Source: TCS-49 sp964442515 (lineage in GTDB: Bacteria > Campylobacterota > Campylobacteria > Campylobacterales > Sulfurovaceae). Taken from it: DNA of 21,256 nucleotides. Below are positions 8,436-16,302 of the stretch, piece after piece. Each line of letters opens with the position of its first letter. Position 1 is the first letter of the stretch. The DNA lies in assembly GCA_964442515.1 (NCBI GenBank), contig CAYUAC010000023.1:1-21256 (forward strand), read 5' to 3'. A program made the translations under genes and the position numbers. The notes under the pieces are model-generated. The model was not told the origin of the DNA and made no database searches. It saw nothing but the letters and a program-made list of their open reading frames with translations.

Positions 8436-8441
8436 TATAAT
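8436..8441 (+). promoter_or_regulatory. Extended -10 promoter for the rhodanese gene
   Basis: A perfect TATAAT preceded by TGA, giving an extended -10 (TGnTATAAT). The TGA is the stop codon of the polyprenyl synthase gene. The predicted start is near 8448, leaving a leader of about 24 bases with AAGGAGAA just before the ATG at 8472. Confidence 0.6.
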
Positions 8442-8471
8442 TTCGACCGTTTTTATAAAGGAGAAATTATC

Positions 8472-8876
8472 ATGAAAAAATTCTTGTTTCTGTTACTTTT
8501 TGCGCCATATATTTTGACCGCATCGATCCTGTACGATAATATCGATGCGAATAAGGCGTATCAAAAATCAAAAGAGGGGACCGTGCTGATTGATGTGCGT
8601 ACGATCAAAGAGTACCAATCCCTGCATCCAAAGGGTGCGGTTAATGTTCCGGTGTATTTTGAAAAAAACGGAGAAAGAGTGCTTAATGAAGGCTTTGCGG
8701 ATGCCGTGGAAAAAAGTCTTGATGACAGTGACCGGCCCGTCATCGTTATCTGCCGAACGGGATCGCGGACAAAAGATGCCGCCCAGATTCTTGTGGATGA
8801 AGGATTTTCGCAGGTCTATAACGTTACAGACGGCTTTGCCAACGACTGGTTGAAACAGGATTTACCGGTTGAGTAA
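8472..8876 (+). CDS. Exported rhodanese-like sulfurtransferase
   Basis: A single-domain rhodanese of 134 residues with an N-terminal signal peptide (MKKFLFLLLFAPYILTAS), so it is probably periplasmic. The domain spans about 20-130. The active-site loop is CRTGSRT with catalytic C94, a six-residue loop of the thiosulfate-type class. The conserved LIDVRTIKEY (39-48) and GFANDW block are present. It may move sulfane sulfur in the periplasm; the actual substrate is unknown. AAGGAGAA (8458-8465) is a strong ribosome site. The gene has its own promoter upstream and a strong terminator right after it, so it can be expressed apart from the preceding operon. Confidence 0.88.
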   Translation: MKKFLFLLLFAPYILTASILYDNIDANKAYQKSKEGTVLIDVRTIKEYQSLHPKGAVNVPVYFEKNGERVLNEGFADAVEKSLDDSDRPVIVICRTGSRTKDAAQILVDEGFSQVYNVTDGFANDWLKQDLPVE

Positions 8877-8882
8877 AAGAGC

Positions 8883-8919
8883 GCTGGAAGTGTTGCAAAA
8901 TGTAACATTTCCAGCTTTT
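8883..8919 (+). terminator. Intrinsic terminator after the rhodanese gene
   Basis: Arms 8883-8897 (GCTGGAAGTGTTGCA) and 8901-8915 (TGTAACATTTCCAGC) pair over 15 positions, 13 Watson-Crick and 2 G-U, with a 3-base AAA loop, followed by TTTT. It ends the long + strand run and isolates the sdh operon. It starts 6 bases after the stop codon. Confidence 0.85.
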
Positions 8920-9025
8920 AACTTCCAATTATAATCAGCATAACTACAAATAATACTCAAAAAATTCTTATTGCTACAATTTTACACAAAAAAATCTCCT
9001 CTCTCTGAAAATAGAGTTTCATAAA

Positions 9026-9053
9026 GTTACATTAAAGAAAAATATTGTAAGAT
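9026..9053 (+). promoter_or_regulatory. Candidate promoter of the sdhABE operon
   Basis: GTTACA (9026-9031) and TAAGAT (9048-9053) are separated by 16 bases in a very AT-rich gap after the terminator. The start would fall near 9060, leaving a leader of about 23 bases. ATG 9083 is preceded by AAGGA (9073-9077). Both hexamers are imperfect. The gap 8877-9082 otherwise holds only the terminator hairpin and AT-rich DNA. Confidence 0.35.
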
Positions 9054-9082
9054 AAGGAATAATTATAGTTACAAGGATTCAC

Positions 9083-10795
9083 ATGGGTGTATCGATAAAA
9101 AAATATGATGTTGTTATTGTCGGAGCAGGTCTTGCCGGACTTGCCGCCGCGCGCGAACTGCAGATTGCGGGTAAAAGTGTTGCGGTCATTACCAAACTGC
9201 ATCCGCTGCGAAGCCACTCCGGTGCCGCGCAGGGCGGAATCAACGCCGCACTGTCAGAAGAAGACAGTATCCAGCTGCATGAGTTTGACACCATCAAAGG
9301 AAGCGACTATTTAGCCGACCAGGACGCGGTGCGGCTGATGTGTTCCAAAGCCCCCGAGACGATTCGCTGGGCCGAGCAGATGGGCGCTGCTTTTAGCAGA
9401 GATGAAGCGGGCAGGATCGCGCAGCGTCCCTTTGGCGGGCAGTCGAAACCGCGGGCGTGTTTTGCCAAAGACCGCACGGGGCTGACCCTGCTGCAAACGA
9501 TCTATGAGCAGATGCATAAAGAAAACGTCGAAGTGTTTGATGAGTGGTACTGCATGGACCTGCTGTATGAAGATGGCAAGGTAAACGGCGTGGTAGCCTA
9601 TGATATCAAAAACACCGAATGCGCGATTTTTAACACAAAAGCGGTCATGTTTGCCACCGGCGGTTACGGCAGGGCGTTTAAGGTCAACTCCAACGCCCAC
9701 GCCAATACCGGCGACGCGCTTTCAATCGTAGCCCGCCACGGACTGCCGCTTGAGGATATGGAGTTTGTCCAGTTTCACCCCACCGGCATCGCGGGCAGAG
9801 GTGTTTTGATCTCAGAAGCCGCCAGAGGCGAAGGTGGACGGCTGTATAACAGCAAGGGCGAGCGTTTTATGGAAAAATACGCCAAAGAAAAGATGGAACT
9901 GGCCCCAAGAGACGTGGTCAGCCGCGCCATTACCACCGAGATCAGAGAAGGCAGAGGCGTTGGCAAAAACAAAGACGCTGTGGCTATTGATCTGACCCAT
10001 CTTGGCAAAGAGGTCATCATGCAGCGCCTGCCCGAGCTGCGCGATCTTGCATTGACGTTTTTAGGTCAGGATATGATCAAAGAACCCATTCACATCGCCG
10101 CAACAGCGCACTACTCTATGGGCGGCATACCCTGTACCATCGACGGACAGGTGCAAAAAAGCCCCACAGAAACGGTTGAGGGTTTTTACGCCGCGGGCGA
10201 GTGCAGCTGCGTTAGCATCCACGGGGCCAACCGGCTTGGAGCAAACTCGGTTTTAGAAGCGCTCTTTTTCGGGCGCCATGTGGGCAAATCGATGATTGCC
10301 GACATAGACGGTATTGCGTTGAAGCAGGCAAAAGAGCAAGATGCTGACAAAGCGGTAAAAAGTATTGAGAAACTGCTTGGCGCAAGCGGGCAGTACCGCG
10401 TATCCGGGCTCAGAGACGAGCTGCAAGAAAGCATGACCTTTGATGCGGGCGTGTTTCGAAGCAAAGAGACGCTGCAAAAGCAAAAAGAAAAGATAGCGCA
10501 GCTGCGCCAAAAATATAATGATATCTATCTTGACGATCATTCCAGGATTTATAACACCGATTTGCAAGAAGCGATCGAGCTTGGCCATCTGATCGATTTT
10601 TCAAGCTTTATCGTCGAAGGCGCGCTTGCCAGAGAAGAAAGCAGGGGAGCTCACTACAGAGAGGATTTTCCCACCAGAAACGATGAAAAGTTTTTACAGC
10701 ACACCTTTGGCTACATGGATGAAAACGGGCAGATAAAACTGGAGTACGCGGACGTAGTCCTTGGTAATTTTGAAGTCAAAGAAAGAACATATTAA
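9083..10795 (+). CDS. sdhA: Succinate dehydrogenase/fumarate reductase flavoprotein subunit
   Basis: FAD-containing catalytic subunit that interconverts succinate and fumarate, 570 residues. The N-terminal dinucleotide fold is DVVIVGAGLAGLAAA (9-23). H45 in SHSGAAQGG is the expected covalent FAD attachment histidine. Substrate-site blocks are FVQFHPTGI, EAARGEGGRL, HYSMGGI and HGANRLGANS. There is no twin-arginine signal, so it should face the cytoplasm, unlike the periplasmic MfrA methylmenaquinol:fumarate reductase of Wolinella and Campylobacter. With sdhB and sdhE it forms an SdhABE-type complex. Whether it oxidises succinate or reduces fumarate (for example in a reductive TCA cycle) cannot be decided from sequence. 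Confidence 0.93.
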   Translation: MGVSIKKYDVVIVGAGLAGLAAARELQIAGKSVAVITKLHPLRSHSGAAQGGINAALSEEDSIQLHEFDTIKGSDYLADQDAVRLMCSKAPETIRWAEQMGAAFSRDEAGRIAQRPFGGQSKPRACFAKDRTGLTLLQTIYEQMHKENVEVFDEWYCMDLLYEDGKVNGVVAYDIKNTECAIFNTKAVMFATGGYGRAFKVNSNAHANTGDALSIVARHGLPLEDMEFVQFHPTGIAGRGVLISEAARGEGGRLYNSKGERFMEKYAKEKMELAPRDVVSRAITTEIREGRGVGKNKDAVAIDLTHLGKEVIMQRLPELRDLALTFLGQDMIKEPIHIAATAHYSMGGIPCTIDGQVQKSPTETVEGFYAAGECSCVSIHGANRLGANSVLEALFFGRHVGKSMIADIDGIALKQAKEQDADKAVKSIEKLLGASGQYRVSGLRDELQESMTFDAGVFRSKETLQKQKEKIAQLRQKYNDIYLDDHSRIYNTDLQEAIELGHLIDFSSFIVEGALAREESRGAHYREDFPTRNDEKFLQHTFGYMDENGQIKLEYADVVLGNFEVKERTY

Positions 10796-10805
10796 AGGCG
10801 CAATG

Positions 10806-11795
10806 ATGGAAACACAAACGGTATTATTTCATGTATTCAGGTTCAACAAAGAAACCGACTACCTGCCTTATTACAAAAAGTACGAACTGGAAGTAGGCGA
10901 GGATGATCTGGTCCTTGATATTTTAAACAGGATCAAGTGGGAAAAAGACGGTTCCTTCAGTTACAGAAGAAGCTGCCGGCACGGGATATGCGGCAGTTGT
11001 GCGATCAAAGTCAACAATACGCCCGTACTGTCGTGCAAGTACAACGTGTATGACCTCATTGAACAGTTTGGCCATGAACTCATCATCGATCCTCAGGACA
11101 AGTCCAGAGCGTACAAGGATATGGTGATTGACAAGGGCAATTTCTGGGAAAAATACGACGCGGTCAAACCCTATCTTATCGGCGATATCGATGAGTATCC
11201 AAATGCTGAAAACAGCGTCGCGGCCAAGGAAGCCGAAAAATTGGAAGAAGCCGATTACTGCATACAGTGTGGCAACTGTTTTTACGCCTGTTCGGCACTG
11301 AGCGTGAACAAAGATTATCTGGGACCGGCTGCACTGACCAAAGCGTACCGCTTCAACGCAGATGTGCGCGATGATGCCAATGATGAGCGCCTGCATATTG
11401 TTGATATGCTGGGCAGCGGCGTGTGGGATTGCGTAAAGTGCAACGAATGCGCCCAGGCGTGTCCAAAAGAGCTTGATCCCATCGACAAAATCACTAAGCT
11501 GCATAATGAACTTTTTGCTAAGAATAAAACGGCCAAAAACGTCGCCAGCAAGCACGCGGTGGGCTTTAAACACGCCATTGCCAAGCACGGCTTGCTTGAT
11601 GAGGGCGAACTGGTACGCTACAGCGAGGGCAATTTCGGGGTGCTCAAGCACCTGCCAGAAGCGTTTGCGATGATGAAAAAAGGCAAGATCGTGCCGCCTT
11701 GGAAAATGCCAAAGAGTAAGAACCTTGACGAGATACAAAAACTGATCAAATCTTCAAGCACGGTTGAAGAGTATAAAGGATCTATCCATGAGTAA
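10806..11795 (+). CDS. sdhB: Succinate dehydrogenase/fumarate reductase iron-sulfur subunit
   Basis: Electron-transfer subunit of about 330 residues, longer than classical SdhB (about 240) because of a C-terminal extension. The [2Fe-2S] ligands are C57, C62, C65 and C77 (SCRHGICGSC ... SC). The [4Fe-4S] ligands are C152, C155, C158 and C162 (CIQCGNCFYAC). The last cluster motif is C209, C212, C215 and C219 (CVKCNECAQACPKELDP), a full CxxCxxCxxxCP. Classical enzymes lack one of these cysteines and hold [3Fe-4S]; the extra cysteine is typical of SdhE-type complexes, where a second [4Fe-4S] has been proposed. ATGs at 10803 and 10806 are both possible; AGG at 10796-10798 favours 10806. It overlaps sdhE by 8 bases. 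Confidence 0.92.
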   Translation: METQTVLFHVFRFNKETDYLPYYKKYELEVGEDDLVLDILNRIKWEKDGSFSYRRSCRHGICGSCAIKVNNTPVLSCKYNVYDLIEQFGHELIIDPQDKSRAYKDMVIDKGNFWEKYDAVKPYLIGDIDEYPNAENSVAAKEAEKLEEADYCIQCGNCFYACSALSVNKDYLGPAALTKAYRFNADVRDDANDERLHIVDMLGSGVWDCVKCNECAQACPKELDPIDKITKLHNELFAKNKTAKNVASKHAVGFKHAIAKHGLLDEGELVRYSEGNFGVLKHLPEAFAMMKKGKIVPPWKMPKSKNLDEIQKLIKSSSTVEEYKGSIHE

Positions 11796-12663
11796 ACTAC
11801 GATACGCACTGTTTACCGGCTGTACCGCCAGAGAATCCACGCCGGAGCTGATGAGTTCCACGCTTGCGGTGGCTAAAAAGCTCGGTATTGAGCTGGAGCT
11901 GCTGGATGAAGCCAGCTGCTGCGGAGCCAGCCACCTGCAGGATTTTGATCCTTTCCTGTCACACGTGCTTAACGCCAGAAATATCTGCTACGCTGAAAAG
12001 CACGGTCTTGAAATGGTCACTATCTGCAATACGTGTCAGCTTAATACCGCCCAGACCAAACAGGCGCTTGACAGCGACGAAGAGCTTAAAGCCAAAGTCA
12101 ATCAAAAGTTGGCAGAAGTCGGGCTGGAGTATAAAGGCACCTCAGAAATCCGCCATTTTCAATATGCGCTGATGGAGGATTTCGGGCTTGAGAATCTGGC
12201 AAGTAAGGTGGAGACGCCGCTGAGCAGTTTCAACGTCGCTCCCTTTTACGGCTGCCACAATATCCGCCCAAGCGGGCTGCACGGCAAAGCCAATATGAAT
12301 GAAAATCCCTACAACCCGACCTCGCTTGAAAAGATCATCGACGCGTTGGAGGGTAAGGCGGTCGATTATGAGGATAAAAACAGATGCTGCGGCTTTCACG
12401 TGGAATTGCAGGCACCAAAAACAGCCAACCGCTTAAGCGGCAACGCGCTGCTTGGAGCCAAAGACGGCGGGGCGGATATGGTCGTCACGCCCTGTCCGCT
12501 GTGCCAGATCAGAATGGATGTGCAGCAGCATAACGTCGGCAAAGAGATGGGCCGGGAAACGGCAATGCCCGTGCTGCACCTGCCTCAGCTGATCGGACTG
12601 GCACTTGGGATCGATTCCGGGGAACTTGGACTGGACCGAAACGTCACCGAACTCAAAGCTTAA
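11788..12663 (+). CDS. sdhE: SdhE-type cysteine-rich (CCG domain) subunit, HdrB-like
   Basis: A subunit of 291 residues related to heterodisulfide reductase subunit B, replacing the SdhC/SdhD membrane anchors in non-classical succinate dehydrogenases. Two CCG domains have complete cysteine sets: C12-x31-C44C45G-x33-C80xxC83 and C156-x43-C200C201G-x33-C236xxC239. Such motifs bind unusual iron-sulfur clusters. No transmembrane helix is visible, so membrane contact must be peripheral. ATG 11788 overlaps the sdhB stop and follows AAAGGA (11775-11780). Its stop shares bases with the stop of the convergent bioD gene. This SdhE is unrelated to the small FAD-assembly protein of the same name. No SdhF follows. 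Confidence 0.9.
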   Translation: MSKLRYALFTGCTARESTPELMSSTLAVAKKLGIELELLDEASCCGASHLQDFDPFLSHVLNARNICYAEKHGLEMVTICNTCQLNTAQTKQALDSDEELKAKVNQKLAEVGLEYKGTSEIRHFQYALMEDFGLENLASKVETPLSSFNVAPFYGCHNIRPSGLHGKANMNENPYNPTSLEKIIDALEGKAVDYEDKNRCCGFHVELQAPKTANRLSGNALLGAKDGGADMVVTPCPLCQIRMDVQQHNVGKEMGRETAMPVLHLPQLIGLALGIDSGELGLDRNVTELKA

Positions 12664-13322
12664 TCTGCCTTTTTGGGCAGTTTGAGCCGCTTGCGTATCT
12701 TTTTAGCTATCTTCTTACTGTCTTCATCAACAATAAAAAACTTTTTAAAATAGATATCATAAAAGGGTTTGGAAACCTCTTGAAAGCTTTCTCTGTCTTC
12801 ATGCAGATTGATCGCCCACAGCGGTTTTTTGCCCAGTTTTTCCAGACTCAGCAGGCACTCGTTGATGCCGCCAAGCTTGCTTGAAGCGACCAAAAAGGGC
12901 AGCGCGTCCAAAAAACGCATCAGATCCAGCATGAAAACCTGCTCATCAATAGGCACTTTCAATCCGCCCGCTCCCTCAATGAGCAGGATGTCGCACTGTT
13001 TGCTGAACTGTTTGATATCTTCAATGATTTTGACCACGTCGATACTCTCAGCGCCTTTGGCTACCTGCGGGGCCGCAGGCAGGGCAAAGGTGTAGCTGGT
13101 GATATCTTTTGGAGCCAACTCCGTAAAGATTTTGCTGTGTTTTTGTACCGCCTCTAACAGCCTGGCCGCATCCTGAGGACCGTTTTTATCCACGCCCGTT
13201 TCGATGGGTTTAAACGCTCCGACGGTATAGCCCATCTTGGACAGGGTTTTGATCAGTTTGACACAGCTGTGGGTTTTGCCAACGCCCGTTCCCGTGGCAG
13301 TGACAAAGACGAGGTTGTTCAT
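12660..13322 (-). CDS. bioD: Dethiobiotin synthetase
   Basis: ATP-dependent carboxylation and ring closure of 7,8-diaminopelargonate to dethiobiotin, the penultimate step in biotin synthesis. It has 220 residues, the normal size. The P-loop is TGTGVGKTH (10-18), the substrate-binding lysine is K38 in FKPIETG, and the Mg/ATP loop is EGAGGLKVPI (116-125). The C-terminus is strongly basic (KKIAKKIRKRLKLPKK). AAAGGAG on the - strand (about 13328-13334) is the ribosome site and overlaps the DUF58 stop 11 bases upstream, so it is the last gene of the envelope operon. Its TAA overlaps the sdhE TAA on the opposite strand within TTAA. No other bio genes are in the window. Confidence 0.93.
   Translation of the reverse strand: MNNLVFVTATGTGVGKTHSCVKLIKTLSKMGYTVGAFKPIETGVDKNGPQDAARLLEAVQKHSKIFTELAPKDITSYTFALPAAPQVAKGAESIDVVKIIEDIKQFSKQCDILLIEGAGGLKVPIDEQVFMLDLMRFLDALPFLVASSKLGGINECLLSLEKLGKKPLWAINLHEDRESFQEVSKPFYDIYFKKFFIVDEDSKKIAKKIRKRLKLPKKAD
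12665..12684 (+). terminator. Weak hairpin at the convergent gene ends
   Basis: CTGCC (12665-12669) and GGCAG (12676-12680) can form a 5-bp stem just after the sdhE stop, followed by TTTG. It lies inside the last codons of bioD on the other strand. The short stem and poor T tract make termination uncertain; no better terminator is visible at this junction. Confidence 0.25.
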
Positions 13323-13333
13323 CGCTTCTCCTT

Positions 13334-14143
13334 TTATAACAGTAATAATTTTTGGTAGGGGCTTTCATCGGTATAGATGTTTAAGACCCTGATCCCCCAC
13401 CGTCTGCAGTGGGTATGAAAACGTTCATCGTTTTGCAGCATCGCTTTTTTGTAACCCTTTGCAAAGCTTTGGTCAAAATTGATCATCTCCTGTGAGTGCG
13501 TTGCCGGATCCAGTCCGCTGATTTGGCCCAGAGGCTGCGGATTTTGTTCAAAGCGGTCGCGGATAACGATAGCGACCACCTCATGTTTTCTGGCCAGGTG
13601 GCTGAGATCGATATCACCCACAAAATCGCCGATAACAAACAGCAGCGAGCGTTTGAAAAACAGCGAAGGCAAAAGGGAGTAATCAACCTCCCGCCCGCGG
13701 GGTTCAAACTCCAGCAGATCGGCCGTATCGCGCTGAACCCGCCACATCCCCCTGGCCGGTTTGTGTTGAAAAATGATCCTGTCACTAAGCAGGGCAAGGC
13801 TGTAGCGGTTGTTGTCATGCACAGCAGCATACGCCAGAGCCGCAAAGGTTTCAGCAGCCACCTCCTGCTTGACCCCGGCGGTGCCAAAATACATCGATCC
13901 GCCAAAAAGCGCCAGCAGACCCACATTGATCTGGCGCTGTTCATGAAAAATCTTGACGTAGGGTTTGTGCTTTTTAGCCGTCACAATCCAGTCGATATGC
14001 TTAACATCATCGCCGTTTTGGTATTCGCGCAGCTCCATAAAGTCAAACCCCTGCCCTTTAAACAGGGTACTGTGGTTGCCGAGCATACCGCTGTACACCT
14101 GCTTTTTGGCTCGGAGGGTGATCTTTTTGGCTGCGTGGGTCAT
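13334..14143 (-). CDS. DUF58 domain protein with degenerate vWA motif
   Basis: A cytoplasmic DUF58 protein of 269 residues. The family hallmark LREYQNGDDVKHIDW lies at 38-52, followed by the vWA-like part. In family members with a metal-ion site this begins DxSxS; here the stretch reads LLALFGGSMYFG (76-87), with L79 and G81 replacing the first Asp and Ser. Metal binding at this site is therefore probably lost. DUF58 proteins usually work with MoxR AAA+ ATPases, and the MoxR gene ends only 3 bases upstream. The start has no good ribosome site, so it is probably translated by reinitiation after MoxR. The exact substrate of this pair is unknown. Confidence 0.88.
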   Translation of the reverse strand: MTHAAKKITLRAKKQVYSGMLGNHSTLFKGQGFDFMELREYQNGDDVKHIDWIVTAKKHKPYVKIFHEQRQINVGLLALFGGSMYFGTAGVKQEVAAETFAALAYAAVHDNNRYSLALLSDRIIFQHKPARGMWRVQRDTADLLEFEPRGREVDYSLLPSLFFKRSLLFVIGDFVGDIDLSHLARKHEVVAIVIRDRFEQNPQPLGQISGLDPATHSQEMINFDQSFAKGYKKAMLQNDERFHTHCRRWGIRVLNIYTDESPYQKLLLL

Positions 14144-14146
14144 AGG

Positions 14147-15067
14147 CTATGGAATCGCGACGTCTTGGATGATAGTCTCAAGCACGCTGTCAGGGTCGGT
14201 TGCTTTGGCCAGTGCTTCAAAACTGAGCACGATGCGGTGGCGAAGCACGTCTTTAAATACCGCCGCGATCTCTACGGGAGAGACGTAATCCAGGCCCTTG
14301 ATATAGCTGAAGGCTTTGGCCGCTTTGTACAGGTCGATACTGGCTCTGGGGCTGGCGCCGTATTGCAGGTATTTGGCGTATTTTTTATCCCTGGTGGCAA
14401 AGATCAGGTCGATGATGTAGCGTTCTACCTCTTCATCGATGTGTACCTGTTTGACTTCCTCTTTCATCTGCAGCAATCTATCCGGTCCTAAGATTTTGTG
14501 CAAACTTTCAAAGTCGCTGTTGGCCACCTTTTTGGCGATGAGCAGTTCTTCCTCTTTGGTGTTGTAACCGATGACGGTTTTGAGCATAAAGCGGTCCAGC
14601 TGGGCTTCTGGCAGTTCGTACGCGCCTTCCTGTTCGATGGGGTTTTGTGTGGCAAGCACCAAAAAGGGCGGGGCGATGGCAAAGCTTTCATCTCCGATTG
14701 TGACCTGCTTTTCCTGCATCACTTCAAGCAGGGCCGATTGGACCTTGGCCGGGGCGCGGTTGATCTCATCGGCTAAAAGCAGGTTGGTAAAAACAGGTCC
14801 CTTTTTGATCTTGAAACTGTTGTTGGTCATGTCGTATATTTCAGCCCCGATGATATCGCTTGGCAGCAGATCGGGGGTAAACTGCACCCGCTTAAAATCC
14901 AGATCCAGCACCTTTGAAAGCGCGTTGACCGTGGTGGTCTTTGCAAGACCCGGCACGCCCTCAAGCAGAATATGGCCATCGCTTAGCAGGCCGATCAAAA
15001 GCGCATCGATCATGCGCTCCTGGCCGATGACGGTTTTACTTAACTCTTTTTTGATCGCTTCTATCAT
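14147..15067 (-). CDS. MoxR-family AAA+ ATPase
   Basis: A chaperone-like AAA+ ATPase of 306 residues, normal for MoxR proteins. The Walker A motif is GVPGLAKT (37-44), Walker B is LLLADE (96-101), sensor 1 is in ATQNP (139-143), and the C-terminal lid carries GASPRAS with the sensor 2 arginine. The N-terminal IGQERMIDALLIGLL block is typical. MoxR proteins are thought to help cofactor insertion or maturation of partner complexes together with DUF58 and vWA proteins. The start overlaps the preceding gene's stop (ATGA) and the DUF58 gene follows after 3 bases. Usual companion genes with BatA/BatB-like membrane vWA proteins are absent here. Confidence 0.93.
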   Translation of the reverse strand: MIEAIKKELSKTVIGQERMIDALLIGLLSDGHILLEGVPGLAKTTTVNALSKVLDLDFKRVQFTPDLLPSDIIGAEIYDMTNNSFKIKKGPVFTNLLLADEINRAPAKVQSALLEVMQEKQVTIGDESFAIAPPFLVLATQNPIEQEGAYELPEAQLDRFMLKTVIGYNTKEEELLIAKKVANSDFESLHKILGPDRLLQMKEEVKQVHIDEEVERYIIDLIFATRDKKYAKYLQYGASPRASIDLYKAAKAFSYIKGLDYVSPVEIAAVFKDVLRHRIVLSFEALAKATDPDSVLETIIQDVAIP

Positions 15068-16302
15068 GAGCTCATCCTTTTGACTTGGTAGACGGGGGCT
15101 TCATCGACTTCGTAGCGGCCTCTTGGATTGCCAAGTACGTCATACAGCTCGCCCTGCACAAAGCGGCCGCTTTTTTGGCGGGCCCAGTAGACTTCGATGG
15201 TCTGGTAATCTTTGAGAAAAAACGCGCTGTTGATCTCGCCCAGGGTGTATTCCTGCAGATACGCCCCCTTTAGCAGTGAAACCATCACCTTGTAGGCTTG
15301 GTAAGCGTCACGCTTGCGCACGCCTTCGCGCAGATCGATCAGTCCGTATCCGCTGGCGGCCAGCTGGTGCCAGTAGATCGTATCGACTACGCCGCTGCAC
15401 AGGCCAAGCAGGTAGCTTCGCACCATGTAGTTTCTGTAATGCTCTTCGTCCACGCACTCATACTCGCTGGTTGGCGCATACGGGGCGGTGTTGCTCAGGG
15501 GCCAGTTGAGTTCGCTGATTATGATAGAGTTTTTAGACCGGCTGAGACTGACCATGGCGTATAAAAGCCGCAGTTTTTTGAAAAAATCGAAGCCCATCTG
15601 CGAATTTTCCGGCGCGCCTCTTCTGTCCACGTACAGCAGGCTGGCTACCTTGTCATAACGGGGAGTGCAGCCGTTAAAAAGCGTGCGGATAGTGTAGTGA
15701 AATTCAAAATCGATCGTAGAGGAGCCGATGAGGTCGATGTTTTTAAAAGACCCAAACGCTTTGGCAAAGATTTTGTAAAAGCGCAGGTATTCGCTCATAC
15801 TCGCAAAGCCCCATTTCTTGCGGTTGATCGCGTTGCCCACCTGCACGGCGTCGATATAGGGCGCAAACGTATCGGCGACGGTGTCGGCGTGTTTGCTACA
15901 AAGCCGTGTATCTTCGATGTGGCGGCGGTCTTGCAGGATAACCAAGGTGATATGCCTGCCCTGAAGGCTTTTGACAAACTCCAGATAAGCCTGCAGGTTG
16001 TCCATATCAGAAAGCCGCAGACGCACGGCCAGTTTATTTATACCCAGATCCTCAATGAGCGCGGGGGTCTCTTGGGGGATCTTGTCAAGATTGACGCACA
16101 TGCCGAAAATATCTCCGCTGCTTTGCTGCTTGCCAAGCGTGAGGTAGCGCAGGGCGATAAAGGGTGCCGCAAGCACGGAGGTCAGGGCGGTTTTGAACAT
16201 ATCAAAAGCCCCTTTTTTATACATAGACTTTTTGTATCGCTTGTCGGCGATGGGGTAGGGCTGATCGGAATGGCTGTCCCAGATAAAAGGGTTATCGCGC
16301 AT
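15064..16302 (-). CDS. Glycoside hydrolase (clan A)-like protein
   Basis: A protein of 412 residues not assignable to a named family with confidence. A basic N-terminal part with a hydrophobic segment about 36-57 (FKTALTSVLAAPFIALRYL) may attach it to the membrane. From about 64 on, alternating strands and helices suggest a TIM barrel like GH5/GH39 enzymes. E264 in IIISELNWPLS sits where the nucleophile is expected. The strand expected to hold the acid/base in an Asn-Glu pair reads VQVGNAINRKKWG, so Glu is replaced by A158. LLYVDRRG (222-229) and TIYWHQLAASGYGLID (308-323) match later barrel strands. The start at 16302 is chosen for AAGGAAA 5 bases upstream; it overlaps the acyltransferase gene by 11 bases. 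It may act in lipopolysaccharide or other glycan handling. Confidence 0.7.
   Translation of the reverse strand: MRDNPFIWDSHSDQPYPIADKRYKKSMYKKGAFDMFKTALTSVLAAPFIALRYLTLGKQQSSGDIFGMCVNLDKIPQETPALIEDLGINKLAVRLRLSDMDNLQAYLEFVKSLQGRHITLVILQDRRHIEDTRLCSKHADTVADTFAPYIDAVQVGNAINRKKWGFASMSEYLRFYKIFAKAFGSFKNIDLIGSSTIDFEFHYTIRTLFNGCTPRYDKVASLLYVDRRGAPENSQMGFDFFKKLRLLYAMVSLSRSKNSIIISELNWPLSNTAPYAPTSEYECVDEEHYRNYMVRSYLLGLCSGVVDTIYWHQLAASGYGLIDLREGVRKRDAYQAYKVMVSLLKGAYLQEYTLGEINSAFFLKDYQTIEVYWARQKSGRFVQGELYDVLGNPRGRYEVDEAPVYQVKRMSS

Noticed and set aside
9025..9075. Repeated TTACA words and a GATAAGGAATAATTATA stretch as a regulator or Fur site before sdhA
   Set aside because: Matches to a Fur box are poor, and short AT-rich words recur by chance in such gaps.
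10923..11738. Long - strand reading frame (271 codons) opposite sdhB
   Set aside because: It lies antisense to a gene with complete iron-sulfur motifs and shows no recognisable protein features.
13496..14491. Long + strand reading frame (331 codons) opposite the DUF58 and MoxR genes
   Set aside because: It crosses two well-supported genes on the other strand, has no ribosome site or known motif, and has the composition expected of a codon-bias shadow.
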